A stretch of 64,000 bases of DNA from Selenomonas sp. AE3005 (GTDB lineage: Bacteria > Bacillota > Negativicutes > Selenomonadales > Selenomonadaceae), in the NCBI RefSeq assembly GCF_000686945.1, contig NZ_JMME01000001.1, forward strand, positions 62,001 to 126,000, in the 5' to 3' direction. The notes under the pieces were generated by a model, which saw only the letters and a program-made list of their open reading frames with translations, had not been told where the DNA came from and ran no database searches. Position numbers and translations under genes: made by a program. This document shows, piece by piece, positions 15,626 to 24,724 of the stretch. The stretch's first letter is position 1. Every line of letters starts with the position of its first letter.

Positions 15626-17575
15626 TTAGATGGAGTTGCGGCTGCGGCGGAAACGGTAGGTGCCAAGCCCCAGTTCGCGTGGGCCTTTTTTGAGCGTTTC
15701 GAGGTCGTCAGCGTGGAAGGCCTCTTTGCCGGCCGCGAGGTTATCGAGAGCTGTGCGGTAAATACGGGTGACCATGCCGGCAAATTCGGGCGCGTAGTCC
15801 TGCGCCTCAATGCGGTAAGCGCCTAAGCCGTTAAACTTGGAAAGGTACGGATAGAGGCAGAGGTCCTTGGCAAAGTAGATATGGTTGCGGCCGAACTGGT
15901 CAATGCGCAGGGAGTGTTTTTCGCCGGCCTTGTCGAGCAGGGCATAGCGGCGGTCGAGCACTTCGGGATTGTTGAGTTCATTGAAGAACGGCAGACTCAT
16001 GCCTGGGATATTGTGGTCACAAATCATGGACTCATAGGAGCCATGGACGACAACTTCGATGGGCAGTTCGGAGCTTTCCACGATTTCGCGCAGCTGTTCG
16101 AAGGAGAGCTCGTAGGAGGCCGTTCCCATGGTCAGGCCGTTTTCCTTCAAGAACTTGGCGGCCAGATGGTTGAAAAGGTTAAAGGATACGTCAGCCTGTA
16201 CGGGCAGGTTTGTCAGGCGCTTGGCCAGTTTCAGGGAACCCAGGTTGCTGACCATCAGGCCGTCAGCTTTAAGTTCGTTCTGTCGCAGGGCCGTGAAGAA
16301 CTGTTCGAGTTCGCCACATTCGCGGCGCATGGTCGTGCGCGGGGTATTGATGACTACTTTGGCCTTGCCCTTGGCATAAGCGATGATGTCAGCGAAGTCT
16401 TTGAGGCTCCAGGGCTTGTTGGGGCGGAACGTTTCACCGCCGACATAGACGATATCAGCACCGTTATCAATAACGGCCTTGGCAGCAGCCACGGTGTTGA
16501 CGCGGACGCTGAGGGTGCGATGGTCATCATTTGACTTGTCAATATCGCGTTCCTGCTTTAAGATTTCGTCCTGGAAACCGGCCTCCTTCACGGCGTCGCT
16601 GAAGAAACGCGGTTCACGCGTGCCGTCAAAGCCAATGTCCTTCTTATCCGGGGAACCGAAGGCAAAGGTGGTCGTAAAGTCGCGGGCGCGGTTCTCATAG
16701 AGGATCTTCCAGCCTTCTTCGTCCGGCTGCCAGCCCGTCGGGTCAGCGATATAGGCGTCAATGGCCTGGCGGTAGGTGCTGACAATACGGCGGATAAACG
16801 GCGCGGGGCGCATACGGCCTTCGATTTTAAACGAGAACACACCGGCCTGAATCAGCTGGGGAATATGGCGGTACATGCACATATCCTTGAGCGCCAGTTT
16901 GTAGGCACCGTCGCTGTCCTTGTCGAGCACTTCGCCCGTCTTTTCATCGATTAACTGATATGCCCAGCGGCAGGGTTTCAGGCAGCGGCCACGGTTGCCG
17001 CTCTGGCCAAAGACCACGCCGGAGTGAATGCACTGGCCGCTTTCGCTGATACACATATCGCCGTGCATGAAGTATTCCACCTCAATGACTGTGCGTTCGC
17101 GGAACAGGGAAAGTTCGGACAGCGTCATTTCGCGGCCGACAACGACACGCGTAATGCCGTATTCCTTGAGCTTTTCAATGGCGTGCTCGTTGTGCGTGTT
17201 CATCATGACGGAGGTGTGCACGGGAATTTTAATGCCCATTTCATGAATGAGTTCGAGTACCGCAAAGTCCTGCACCAAAATAGCGTCCGGACGGATTTCA
17301 TTGAGATAGGCCAGGTACTCACGCAGGGCCGGGATTTCTTCGTCACTGATGAGGTTGTTAAGCGTGATGTAGAGTTTTACACCATGCTCATGCGTGTAGG
17401 CAATCGCTTTTTTGAGCATTTCATCATCGAAGTTGAAGTCCCCTTCATGCATGCGCATATTGAAGTGCTTGCCGCCTAAGTAGCAGGCATCAGCGCCGGA
17501 TTCCACACCGGCCACCAGCGCGTCCCAAGTACCGGCCGGAGCCAAAAGTTCAACAGATTTACGATTTAATATCAT
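15626..17575 (-). CDS. Peptidase U32 family protein (RlhA/YrrO-like)
   Basis: 649 residues beginning with the U32 signature LLAPAGTWDALVAGVESGAD and carrying the Cys-rich core CISESGQCIHSGVVFGQSGNRGRCLKPCRW. U32 members were first called collagenases, but characterised relatives (RlhA, TrhP) hydroxylate 23S rRNA or tRNA; this role is by family analogy. It differs from the longer paralogue at 41255-43759. An exact TTGACTTGTCAA lies at 16531-16542 within codons for I-D-K-S-N. GGAGTTTG lies before the start. It is probably cotranscribed with the aminotransferase. Confidence 0.88.
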   Translation of the reverse strand: MILNRKSVELLAPAGTWDALVAGVESGADACYLGGKHFNMRMHEGDFNFDDEMLKKAIAYTHEHGVKLYITLNNLISDEEIPALREYLAYLNEIRPDAILVQDFAVLELIHEMGIKIPVHTSVMMNTHNEHAIEKLKEYGITRVVVGREMTLSELSLFRERTVIEVEYFMHGDMCISESGQCIHSGVVFGQSGNRGRCLKPCRWAYQLIDEKTGEVLDKDSDGAYKLALKDMCMYRHIPQLIQAGVFSFKIEGRMRPAPFIRRIVSTYRQAIDAYIADPTGWQPDEEGWKILYENRARDFTTTFAFGSPDKKDIGFDGTREPRFFSDAVKEAGFQDEILKQERDIDKSNDDHRTLSVRVNTVAAAKAVIDNGADIVYVGGETFRPNKPWSLKDFADIIAYAKGKAKVVINTPRTTMRRECGELEQFFTALRQNELKADGLMVSNLGSLKLAKRLTNLPVQADVSFNLFNHLAAKFLKENGLTMGTASYELSFEQLREIVESSELPIEVVVHGSYESMICDHNIPGMSLPFFNELNNPEVLDRRYALLDKAGEKHSLRIDQFGRNHIYFAKDLCLYPYLSKFNGLGAYRIEAQDYAPEFAGMVTRIYRTALDNLAAGKEAFHADDLETLKKGPRELGLGTYRFRRSRNSI

Positions 17576-17816
17576 CTAAAAACAAACTCCTTTTGGATAT
17601 GATTTTCTATTATATAGTCCCAATCTATAAGTATAACAGAGAATGGGGCGGCTATCAATGTTACGGAAAAAAGTCCAGGGACAAATAAGCATAACAGGTC
17701 AGGCCGTCAGGATTAGCTAAAGGAATTTTGGGCATTATGACGAAATAATATTTTGGTAAGCTTTAAATGAAAAGCTGTTTTATGGTGTTACGTGTGCAAG
17801 GGAGGTTGTATAACGT

Positions 17817-18788
17817 ATGTTTAGACATAAGTATCTTAGGGAGAAAAAACTGGGCAGTATCCTAGTGGCGGTTTGCTGCCTGCTGGTCACGCTGCTGGCT
17901 GCAGCGCAGGCGGCGGAAAAACAGACGGAGCCGCAGTGGCGGCTGGATGCCAAAACAGGCGCGGTTCTGCCGCGCAGCTGGCGCTTTATGACCGATGAGT
18001 TTACCAATAAGCCGCAGACAGTGCCGTCGCGGCAGGGGCTTGATAAACTCAGGTGTTCTGCCAGTGCGGAGTTTTCCGGTACAGGGCTGGCTCTGGTAAA
18101 AGACAAAATCTGCAGTAAAGCGGGCAAAGATGCCGTCATTTACGTGGTGGATTTACGCAGGGAATCCCATGGTTTTGTCAATGGTGACCTGCCGGTAAGC
18201 AGTTACGTAAAAGGGAACAGGGGAAATCTTAATCTCAGCACCAAGGCGGTAGAACAGGCCGAGAAAAAACTGCTGCAGTCTATCGTCGGCCAGCAGGTAA
18301 AATTTGTTCCCTTGGGGAAAACGGATACCAAGCTGTTTGGTGAATGTACGGTGCAGGTAAAAACTGTAGAGACGGAAAAAGATATTGCCGCCAAGCAGGG
18401 AATGCGCTACAAGCGTATCGCCATTACCGACCAGGCGGCCCCGGCAGACACTGACATAGACGACTTTATGGCGTTTTATGCCAGCCTGCCCCGTAATGCG
18501 TGGCTGCATTTCCATTGCCACGCCGGACACGGCCGCACGACGACCTTTGCCGTGTTCTATGACATTTTATGCAATCCCGATGTGGCTCTCGCAGATATCG
18601 CAGCCCGTCAGTATGCCTTAGGGGGAACAAATCTGTTTCAAATAGGCAAAAAAGACAGCTGGAAGAATCGTGAAAAAAAGAAACGGGCGCAGAAGATACG
18701 CAGTTTCTACGCTTATGTGCAGGCTAACCGCAGCACGAACTTTGCGAAGAAATACTCACAATGGGTGAAAGAGCAGCCGGCACAGTAA
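17817..18788 (+). CDS. Exported PTP-like cysteine phytase (inositol polyphosphate phosphatase)
   Basis: 323 residues with an N-terminal signal peptide (hydrophobic residues ~13-31, cleavage near AQAAE). The P-loop HCHAGHGRTT (Cys234, Arg240) matches the HCxAGxGR(T/S) signature of the PTP-like phytases first described in Selenomonas ruminantium. The upstream general acid region (TDIDDFMAFY) and a C-terminal alpha-helical cap also fit. It would release phosphate from phytate or other inositol phosphates outside the inner membrane. AGGGAGG lies about ten bases before the ATG. It stands alone before a T-box promoter. Confidence 0.88.
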   Translation: MFRHKYLREKKLGSILVAVCCLLVTLLAAAQAAEKQTEPQWRLDAKTGAVLPRSWRFMTDEFTNKPQTVPSRQGLDKLRCSASAEFSGTGLALVKDKICSKAGKDAVIYVVDLRRESHGFVNGDLPVSSYVKGNRGNLNLSTKAVEQAEKKLLQSIVGQQVKFVPLGKTDTKLFGECTVQVKTVETEKDIAAKQGMRYKRIAITDQAAPADTDIDDFMAFYASLPRNAWLHFHCHAGHGRTTTFAVFYDILCNPDVALADIAARQYALGGTNLFQIGKKDSWKNREKKKRAQKIRSFYAYVQANRSTNFAKKYSQWVKEQPAQ

Positions 18789-18806
18789 TTCAGGTGCATA
18801 TTTTCG

Positions 18807-18835
18807 TTGCATTCCGCTGGTCTTTATGCTACAAT
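18807..18835 (+). promoter_or_regulatory. Promoter of the pheST transcript
   Basis: TTGCAT (18807-18812) and TACAAT (18830-18835) are 17 bases apart, just before the T-box leader. Confidence 0.65.
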
Positions 18836-18849
18836 CTAATGTATTGTGG

Positions 18850-19076
18850 CGATGAACAAGAAGAGTAAATCCTGCAGGCATTTATAGAGAGTCTCCGTAG
18901 CTGGGAAGGAGATAATGCCGGGGGCTGAAAGTTCGCTTGGGAGTCCTTCGGAGGAAATGCCGGACGTGTACTTCGCGTTAAGAAGTTTTTAAGTGATAAA
19001 TCAGGGTGGTACCGCGAAAGTAATTCCTTAGCCTTCGCCCCTCGTGCACAGCTTGTGCAGGGGCGAGGGCTTTTTT
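18850..19076 (+). promoter_or_regulatory. T-box leader (tRNA-Phe responsive) with terminator
   Basis: The T-box sequence AGGGTGGTACCGCG is at 19003-19016, and a terminator stem follows (GCCTTCGCCCC near 19031 with GGGGCGAGGGC near 19059, then TTTTTT). A TTC triplet at 18932-18934 is a plausible phenylalanine specifier. Uncharged tRNA would favour read-through into pheS. Confidence 0.93.
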
Positions 19077-19108
19077 GATTATGCGTAAAAGATTAGCAGG
19101 AGGTAAAT

Positions 19109-20134
19109 ATGGAAGAAAAGATTGCTGAGCTAAAGGCAGCTGCCGTAGCTGAAGTCAAAGCCGCCGGAGATATGACGGCACTTAACGATATCCGCGTAAA
19201 ATACTTAGGCAAGAAGGGTGAATTCACAGCTATTCTGCGTGGCATGGGCAGCCTGTCGGCTGAGGAACGTCCGAAAGTCGGCAAGATTGTCAACATTGCC
19301 AAAGCAGAAGTGGAAGAGGCTGTCAATGCCCAGGCTGGCGAACTCAAAGCCAAGGAAATGGCGGCAAGACTGGCCAGTGAAAAGATTGATGTTACGCTGC
19401 CGGGGCGCACGGTGCCGCAGGGCCATCTGCACCCGTTGACGCTGACCATGCAGCGTATTAAGGATATTTTTGTCCACATGGGCTTTAGCGTGGAAGAAGG
19501 TCCGGAAATTGAGCGCGATTACTTCAACTTTGAGGCGCTGAACCTGCCCAAGGACCATCCGGCGCGTGATATGCAGGATTCTTTCTATATTACTGACGAA
19601 ATTCTCATGCGTTCCCAGACTTCGCCGGTACAGGCGCGTACCATGCAGGCTAACGAACCCAATAAGCCGATTCGCATGATTGCCCCGGGCCGTGTTTACC
19701 GCCGCGATGAGTACGATGCCACGCATTCCCCGATGTTCACGCAGGTGGAAGGCCTCGTCATCGACAAGGGTATCAGCTTTGCTGACCTCAAGGGCACGCT
19801 GGAACTCTTCCTGCATCAGATTTTCAACGAAAACGTAGGCGTGCGTTTCCGTCCAAGCTTTTTCCCGTTCACGGAACCGTCGGCCGAAGTTGATATTTCC
19901 TGTGTGATGTGTCACGGTGAAGGCTGCAAGGTCTGCAAGGGCACGGGCTGGCTGGAAATCCTGGGCGCCGGCATGGTTCATCCCCATGTGCTGGAAATGA
20001 GCGGTTATGACCCGAAGGTGGTCAGCGGCTTTGCTTTCGGTCTGGGTGTAGAGCGTATCGCCATGCTGTCCTACGGCATTGATGACTTGCGTCTGTTCTA
20101 TGATAACGACGTACGTTTCCTGAGCCAGTTCTAA
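19109..20134 (+). CDS. pheS: Phenylalanine-tRNA ligase alpha subunit
   Basis: 341 residues with an N-terminal coiled coil (~residues 1-90) and a class II catalytic core: motif 1 [19 protein letters not shown], motif 2 [23 protein letters not shown] and motif 3 [14 protein letters not shown]. It charges tRNA-Phe as an alpha2beta2 enzyme with PheT. A four-cysteine cluster [17 protein letters not shown] resembles the metal-binding insert of some PheS proteins. AGGAGG lies before the ATG; pheT follows after 18 bases. Confidence 0.97.
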   Translation: MEEKIAELKAAAVAEVKAAGDMTALNDIRVKYLGKKGEFTAILRGMGSLSAEERPKVGKIVNIAKAEVEEAVNAQAGELKAKEMAARLASEKIDVTLPGRTVPQGHLHPLTLTMQRIKDIFVHMGFSVEEGPEIERDYFNFEALNLPKDHPARDMQDSFYITDEILMRSQTSPVQARTMQANEPNKPIRMIAPGRVYRRDEYDATHSPMFTQVEGLVIDKGISFADLKGTLELFLHQIFNENVGVRFRPSFFPFTEPSAEVDISCVMCHGEGCKVCKGTGWLEILGAGMVHPHVLEMSGYDPKVVSGFAFGLGVERIAMLSYGIDDLRLFYDNDVRFLSQF

Positions 20135-20152
20135 GTATAGGGAGGTTACAAC

Positions 20153-22582
20153 ATGCAGGTTTCCATTAAATGGCTTAACGATTATATAAAGTTTAACGAA
20201 ACGGCCGAAGAACTGGCCGATAAATATACGATGGCCGGTGTTCCCGTGGAAAATGTTATCCGCGCGGACGAAGGTCTCGACAAAGTGGTGACGGGGCGCA
20301 TTGAAAAACTCGAGGCGCATCCTGATTCTGACCATCTGCAGATTTGCCAGATGAATGTAGGCGAGCAGGAACTCATTCAGATTATCACCGGGGCACAGAA
20401 TGTGGCCGCAGGCCAGATTGTACCGGTCGCTATGGTCGGGGCACACCTGCCGAACGGCCTGCACATTAAGAAAGGCAAGCTGCGCGGCCTGCCGTCTAAC
20501 GGTATGCTGTGCTCCGCTGAAGAACTTAAGATGGACCTCAGCAAGCTGACGGAAGAGGAAAAGAACGGCATTTACATTCTGCCGGCAGATACGCCGGTGG
20601 GTGTGCCGGCCAAAGACGTGCTCGGCCTTGATGATGTTGTCCTGGAATTTGAACTGACGGCTAACCGTGCTGACTGTTTCAGTGTTTTCGGACTGGTGCG
20701 TGAGGCGGCCATTTTGACGGGCAACGAACCCCATTACCCGGAAATCACGGTTAAGGAAGATGACGAGGCTAGTGCTGCTGATATGATTAAGATTGGCATT
20801 GACAGCGACCTGTGTGACCGTTTCGCGGCCCGTGTCATCAAAAACGTAAAAATCGGCCCGTCCCCGGAATGGATGCAGCAGCGCCTGGAGGCTGCCGGTA
20901 TCCGCGCTATCAACAACGTGGTCGATGTGACCAACTTTGTCATGGTAGAGCTCGGCCAGCCCATGCATGCCTACGACTATGATGAAATTGCCGGTCACAG
21001 CCTGACCGCACGTCTGGCCAAAGAGGGCGAAAATCTCCATACACTTGATGACAGTTCCCGTATTGCCAAGGGCACGGAACTGGTCATTGCCGACAGTGAA
21101 AAGCCGGCTGGCCTGGCCGGTGTCATGGGCGGTCTGGAATCCGAAGTCACGGAAAAGACCACGACCATCGTCCTCGAGGCCGCATCGTTCAACGGGGCCA
21201 GCATTCGCCGTACTTCCCGTGCCTGCGGCCTGCATTCGGAGGCCTCGGGACGTTTTGAGCGTGGTGTCGATGTGACGGCTATTCCCCGGGCTCTGGACCG
21301 TGCCTGCCAGCTGCTGCAGGACATGGGTGCCTGCACGGTAACGCAGGGCATGGTTGATGTATATCCGACGCCGAAGGCGCAGACGGAAATCAGCTACACG
21401 GCTGAGCAGATTAACGCCCGTCTGGGCACGCAGCTGCCGGCTGAGAAAATGACGGAAATTCTTACCAGCCTGGGCTTTGACGTGCGCGCAGAAGGTGCCG
21501 GGTTTGTGGCCAAGGTTCCTTCCTGGCGTAATGACTGCACCTGCATGGAAGACCTGTCCGAAGAAGTATCCCGTATCTACGGCTTTGACAATATTGCCCC
21601 GTCCCTGCCCTGGGGGGCAGTAATGCAGGGACAGCAGAGCCCACGTCAGGATTTTATTGACAAGATAAAAAATATTATGGTATCGTTGGGAATGACAGAA
21701 GAACTTTCCTTCAGCTTTACCAATACGGATTTACTGGACAAACTGCTGGTGCCGGCTGACAGCGAATTGCGCAAGGCTGTGCCCATTATGAATCCGCTGA
21801 CGGATGATTATCCGCTGGTACGCACGAGCCTCCTGACCAGCATTATGGAAAATGCGGCCCGCAACTTCTCCCGTAAGAATATGGATTTGCGCCTTTTTGA
21901 CGTAGCTCCTGTATTCTTCCCGAAACAGCTGCCGGTAACCGAGCAGCCGGAAGAAGTTGTAAAACTTGTGGGCCTGATGACTGGCCGCCGCAACGCTGTA
22001 GGCTGGAATCAGACTAACGAGATGATTGACTTCTACGATATGAAGGGCCTGGTGGAAGAACTGCTGGCGAGCCTCTCTATCTCCAAGTATACGATAGAGG
22101 CCGGTGAGCATTTTGCCCTGCATCCGGGCAAGACGGCACTCTTTAAGAAAGGCCGTGAAGTCATTGCCACCATCGGCGAACTGCATCCGCAGGCTGCCGA
22201 AAACTTTGGGATTAAACAGAAGGTTTACCTGTTTGAAATGGACGTGGCAGTGCTCATGAAGTACACGGCCAAGAACTTCCATTTTGACAGCCTGCCCAAG
22301 TTCCCGGCTACGGCGCGTGACCTGGCCATTGTGGTGGACAAGGACGCTGAGGCCGGTGCTATTGAACAGGTTATTGCCAAAAACGGCGGCAAGTTCTTTA
22401 AGGGCGTAACGCTCTTTGATGTGTACACCGGTGAACATGTAGAAGAAGGCAAGAAGAGCCTCGCTTTCAACCTGCAGTTCCAGTCCAAGGATAAGACCTT
22501 GACCGATGAAGAGGCTGATGCTGCATTCAATAATATTCTTAAAGCTGTGGAAAAACATTTTGACGCCAAGTTGCGTGCATAA
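20153..22582 (+). CDS. pheT: Phenylalanine-tRNA ligase beta subunit
   Basis: 809 residues, full family length. Domains in order: the tRNA-binding EMAP-like domain (~residues 40-150, HPDSDHLQICQMNVG), B3/B4 editing region with NVVDVTNFVMVELGQPMHAYD, B5 domain, the catalytic-like core (~residues 470-680) and a C-terminal FDX-ACB anticodon-binding domain starting near SLPKFPATARDLAIVVD. It completes the PheRS heterotetramer. It lies in the T-box controlled pheS-pheT-zapA unit. Confidence 0.97.
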   Translation: MQVSIKWLNDYIKFNETAEELADKYTMAGVPVENVIRADEGLDKVVTGRIEKLEAHPDSDHLQICQMNVGEQELIQIITGAQNVAAGQIVPVAMVGAHLPNGLHIKKGKLRGLPSNGMLCSAEELKMDLSKLTEEEKNGIYILPADTPVGVPAKDVLGLDDVVLEFELTANRADCFSVFGLVREAAILTGNEPHYPEITVKEDDEASAADMIKIGIDSDLCDRFAARVIKNVKIGPSPEWMQQRLEAAGIRAINNVVDVTNFVMVELGQPMHAYDYDEIAGHSLTARLAKEGENLHTLDDSSRIAKGTELVIADSEKPAGLAGVMGGLESEVTEKTTTIVLEAASFNGASIRRTSRACGLHSEASGRFERGVDVTAIPRALDRACQLLQDMGACTVTQGMVDVYPTPKAQTEISYTAEQINARLGTQLPAEKMTEILTSLGFDVRAEGAGFVAKVPSWRNDCTCMEDLSEEVSRIYGFDNIAPSLPWGAVMQGQQSPRQDFIDKIKNIMVSLGMTEELSFSFTNTDLLDKLLVPADSELRKAVPIMNPLTDDYPLVRTSLLTSIMENAARNFSRKNMDLRLFDVAPVFFPKQLPVTEQPEEVVKLVGLMTGRRNAVGWNQTNEMIDFYDMKGLVEELLASLSISKYTIEAGEHFALHPGKTALFKKGREVIATIGELHPQAAENFGIKQKVYLFEMDVAVLMKYTAKNFHFDSLPKFPATARDLAIVVDKDAEAGAIEQVIAKNGGKFFKGVTLFDVYTGEHVEEGKKSLAFNLQFQSKDKTLTDEEADAAFNNILKAVEKHFDAKLRA

Positions 22583-22594
22583 GGGTGAGGAAAA

Positions 22595-22855
22595 ATGGCA
22601 GATAAGAATGTGCAGTCCGCAGAGCGGGTGGTAGTGGAAATCTATGGCAACAGTTATCCTCTTAAAACCGATGACCCACGACATATCAAAATGATTGCCG
22701 CTGCCGTAGATAAAAAGATGAAAATCATGTCTCGTGCCGTGCGTAGCTTTGATGACCGCAAAATTGCAGTATTGACAGCTTTGCAAATCGCCGAGGAGTA
22801 CTATCAGTTGAAAAAAGACTACGATGAACTCGTGGATCTTTTGGACGAAAAATAA
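22595..22855 (+). CDS. zapA: Cell division protein ZapA
   Basis: This 86-residue protein has the ZapA N-terminal strand pattern (RVVVEIYGNSYPLKTDDP), a central helix AAAVDKKMKIMSRAV and the C-terminal coiled coil LTALQIAEEYYQLKKDYDELVDLLDEK. ZapA bundles FtsZ filaments at the division site. It follows pheT by 12 bases, a common Firmicute arrangement. A 16-bp perfect hairpin follows. Confidence 0.9.
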   Translation: MADKNVQSAERVVVEIYGNSYPLKTDDPRHIKMIAAAVDKKMKIMSRAVRSFDDRKIAVLTALQIAEEYYQLKKDYDELVDLLDEK

Positions 22856-22899
22856 TTAAATAATAACGACATATAGCAGGAGAAATACGGTCTCTCACG

Positions 22900-22944
22900 A
22901 ATATAATCCATAAAGCGTAATAACTTTATGGATTATATTTTTTT
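22900..22944 (+). terminator. 16-bp perfect hairpin with T run after zapA
   Basis: AATATAATCCATAAAG (22900-22915) pairs with CTTTATGGATTATATT (22924-22939), followed by TTTTT. It is a good terminator for the pheST-zapA unit. It ends only 16-22 bases before the next gene's start codon, so no room remains for a separate promoter downstream of it. Confidence 0.8.
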
Positions 22945-22960
22945 AAAGGAGAGAGGAGAC

Positions 22961-24682
22961 ATGGGATTTGTAAAAAACTTGCGAGTGGCCTACAAATTGC
23001 TGATTCTGTCAGTCGTCGCCGTAATTGGTATGCTGATAATCGGCTATTCTGGCTATTCGGCCATTAAGAAGGCTCAGGTAGACATGGAGGTTATGTACAG
23101 CCAGTCAGTAAAATCCTTGGGATATCTGAGTGACATGCGGTACGGTACGCGTTATTCGCAGGCCATGATGATTATCATGACCACGGTACAGGATGACCCC
23201 AATCGTATGCAGAATCTGGAGAAAAAATTCCAGGACGGCGTTAAATTCGTCGAAGATGGTATCAGCCAGTATGAAAAGACACCGGGCAAAACGCCGGAGA
23301 TGAAACAGGAACTTGACACTTATAAAGCTGGCTGGGAAAAGGCGAAAAAGAATTTTACAGATATCGTAGCGATGTGTAAAAAAGGCGATACCGAGGCTGG
23401 CAGAGCTTTGTATAACAAAGAAGGTTCCAAACTTCTGGATGCTATCGGCCCGCATATCAATAAACTGGCAGAACTGGAAAATACCCGCGCTGAGGCGCTC
23501 AATGCCGAAAATGACGCTGATACGGAAGCTACCGTCCGTAATATGATTATTCAGCTGCTGGTAGGCTTGATTATCATGGTAGGCGTAGCTTTGTGGATTA
23601 CCAAGGAAGTAACGGACCCCGTACAGGCTATGATGCGTTCCCTGGAACGGCTGCGCAGTGGTGATTTCAGTGAACATCCGCGAACCATTGTTCGTGGCGA
23701 CGAATTCGGTGAAATGGCCGATAAGGTTTATGCCGTACGGACGACACTCAATGCTCTTATGAAGACCACCAGTACGACCGCAGAACAGCTGGCAGCGTCG
23801 TCTGAGGAGCTGACCGCCAGCTCGCATCAGTCGGCACAGGCATCTGAGCAGGTAGCCCAGTCCGTAACCAATGCTGCGGGTGCTGTAGCTGAGCAGCAGC
23901 AGGATGTAGCAGATGCGATGGATTCCATCGAAAATGCTGTGACCTCGATTGAGAAACTGAGCCGGACGGCAGATATGGTTTCTGAACATGCCAGGACCAG
24001 CAACACGGCAGCAGTGGAAGGTAATGAGGCTGTCCAGCTGGCTGTAAATCAGATTAACAGCGTAGCCCAGATAGTAAACAGCTCCGCAGAAACCGTTGAC
24101 AAGCTGGGGCAGAGCTCCCAGGAAATCGGTCAGATTGTGGAAACTATTTCGTCCATTGCCGAGCAGACCAATCTGCTGGCCTTGAACGCCGCTATCGAGG
24201 CTGCCAGAGCCGGTGAACATGGCCGTGGCTTTGCCGTAGTAGCTGACGAGGTAAGAAAACTGGCAGAGGCCTCACAGGATGCCGCCCAGCAGATTACCGG
24301 CCTTATCAGTGGTATTCAGTCGGAAACGGCAGATGCGGTGGCCTCCATGCAGAAAGGCAGTGCTGCCGTAAAAGAGGGTACCGCCTCGGTAGAACAGCTT
24401 AGGGATACCTTTAAGAGCATTTACGATGCCGCTACGGGCGTAGCTCATCAGGCAGAGGTAATGACAACGGAACTCCGTGCTGTTGAGCAGGATACCCAGA
24501 ATATCAAGACCAAGTCCGGCGGCATTATGCAAAAGGGCGGCTTGGTGGCTACAGAAATGGAAAGCGTTTCGGCAGCGTCCGAAGAGCAGTCCGCATCGGC
24601 CTCGGAAATTGCTGATGCCAGCACGGCTTTGGCAGAACTGGCCCAGAGTCTGCAAAACTCCCTGCAGAAATTCAAATTCTAA
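22961..24682 (+). CDS. Membrane methyl-accepting chemotaxis protein
   Basis: About 573 residues. An N-terminal membrane helix (~residues 9-33) is followed by a four-helix-bundle sensor (~35-185), a second membrane helix (~190-210), a HAMP domain and the cytoplasmic signalling coiled coil. The hairpin tip contains [39 protein letters not shown], the binding site for CheA/CheW. ATG 22961 is chosen because GGAGAGAGGAG lies just upstream; the longer frame from 22928 runs through the hairpin. Ligand unknown. Confidence 0.93.
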   Translation: MGFVKNLRVAYKLLILSVVAVIGMLIIGYSGYSAIKKAQVDMEVMYSQSVKSLGYLSDMRYGTRYSQAMMIIMTTVQDDPNRMQNLEKKFQDGVKFVEDGISQYEKTPGKTPEMKQELDTYKAGWEKAKKNFTDIVAMCKKGDTEAGRALYNKEGSKLLDAIGPHINKLAELENTRAEALNAENDADTEATVRNMIIQLLVGLIIMVGVALWITKEVTDPVQAMMRSLERLRSGDFSEHPRTIVRGDEFGEMADKVYAVRTTLNALMKTTSTTAEQLAASSEELTASSHQSAQASEQVAQSVTNAAGAVAEQQQDVADAMDSIENAVTSIEKLSRTADMVSEHARTSNTAAVEGNEAVQLAVNQINSVAQIVNSSAETVDKLGQSSQEIGQIVETISSIAEQTNLLALNAAIEAARAGEHGRGFAVVADEVRKLAEASQDAAQQITGLISGIQSETADAVASMQKGSAAVKEGTASVEQLRDTFKSIYDAATGVAHQAEVMTTELRAVEQDTQNIKTKSGGIMQKGGLVATEMESVSAASEEQSASASEIADASTALAELAQSLQNSLQKFKF

Positions 24683-24696
24683 AAGACATAAAACAA

Positions 24697-24723
24697 TCCC
24701 CCCGGCAGCTGCCGGGGGGATTT
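24697..24723 (+). terminator. Rho-independent terminator after the chemoreceptor gene
   Basis: TCCCCCCGGC (24697-24706) and GCCGGGGGGA (24711-24720) form a perfect stem with an AGCT loop. The IS256-family element begins in the T tract that followed it. Confidence 0.85.
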
Positions 24724-24724
24724 A

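Noticed and set aside
19205-21235. 676-codon open frame on the minus strand
   Set aside because: It is antisense to pheS and pheT, both clearly coding; it has no family features.
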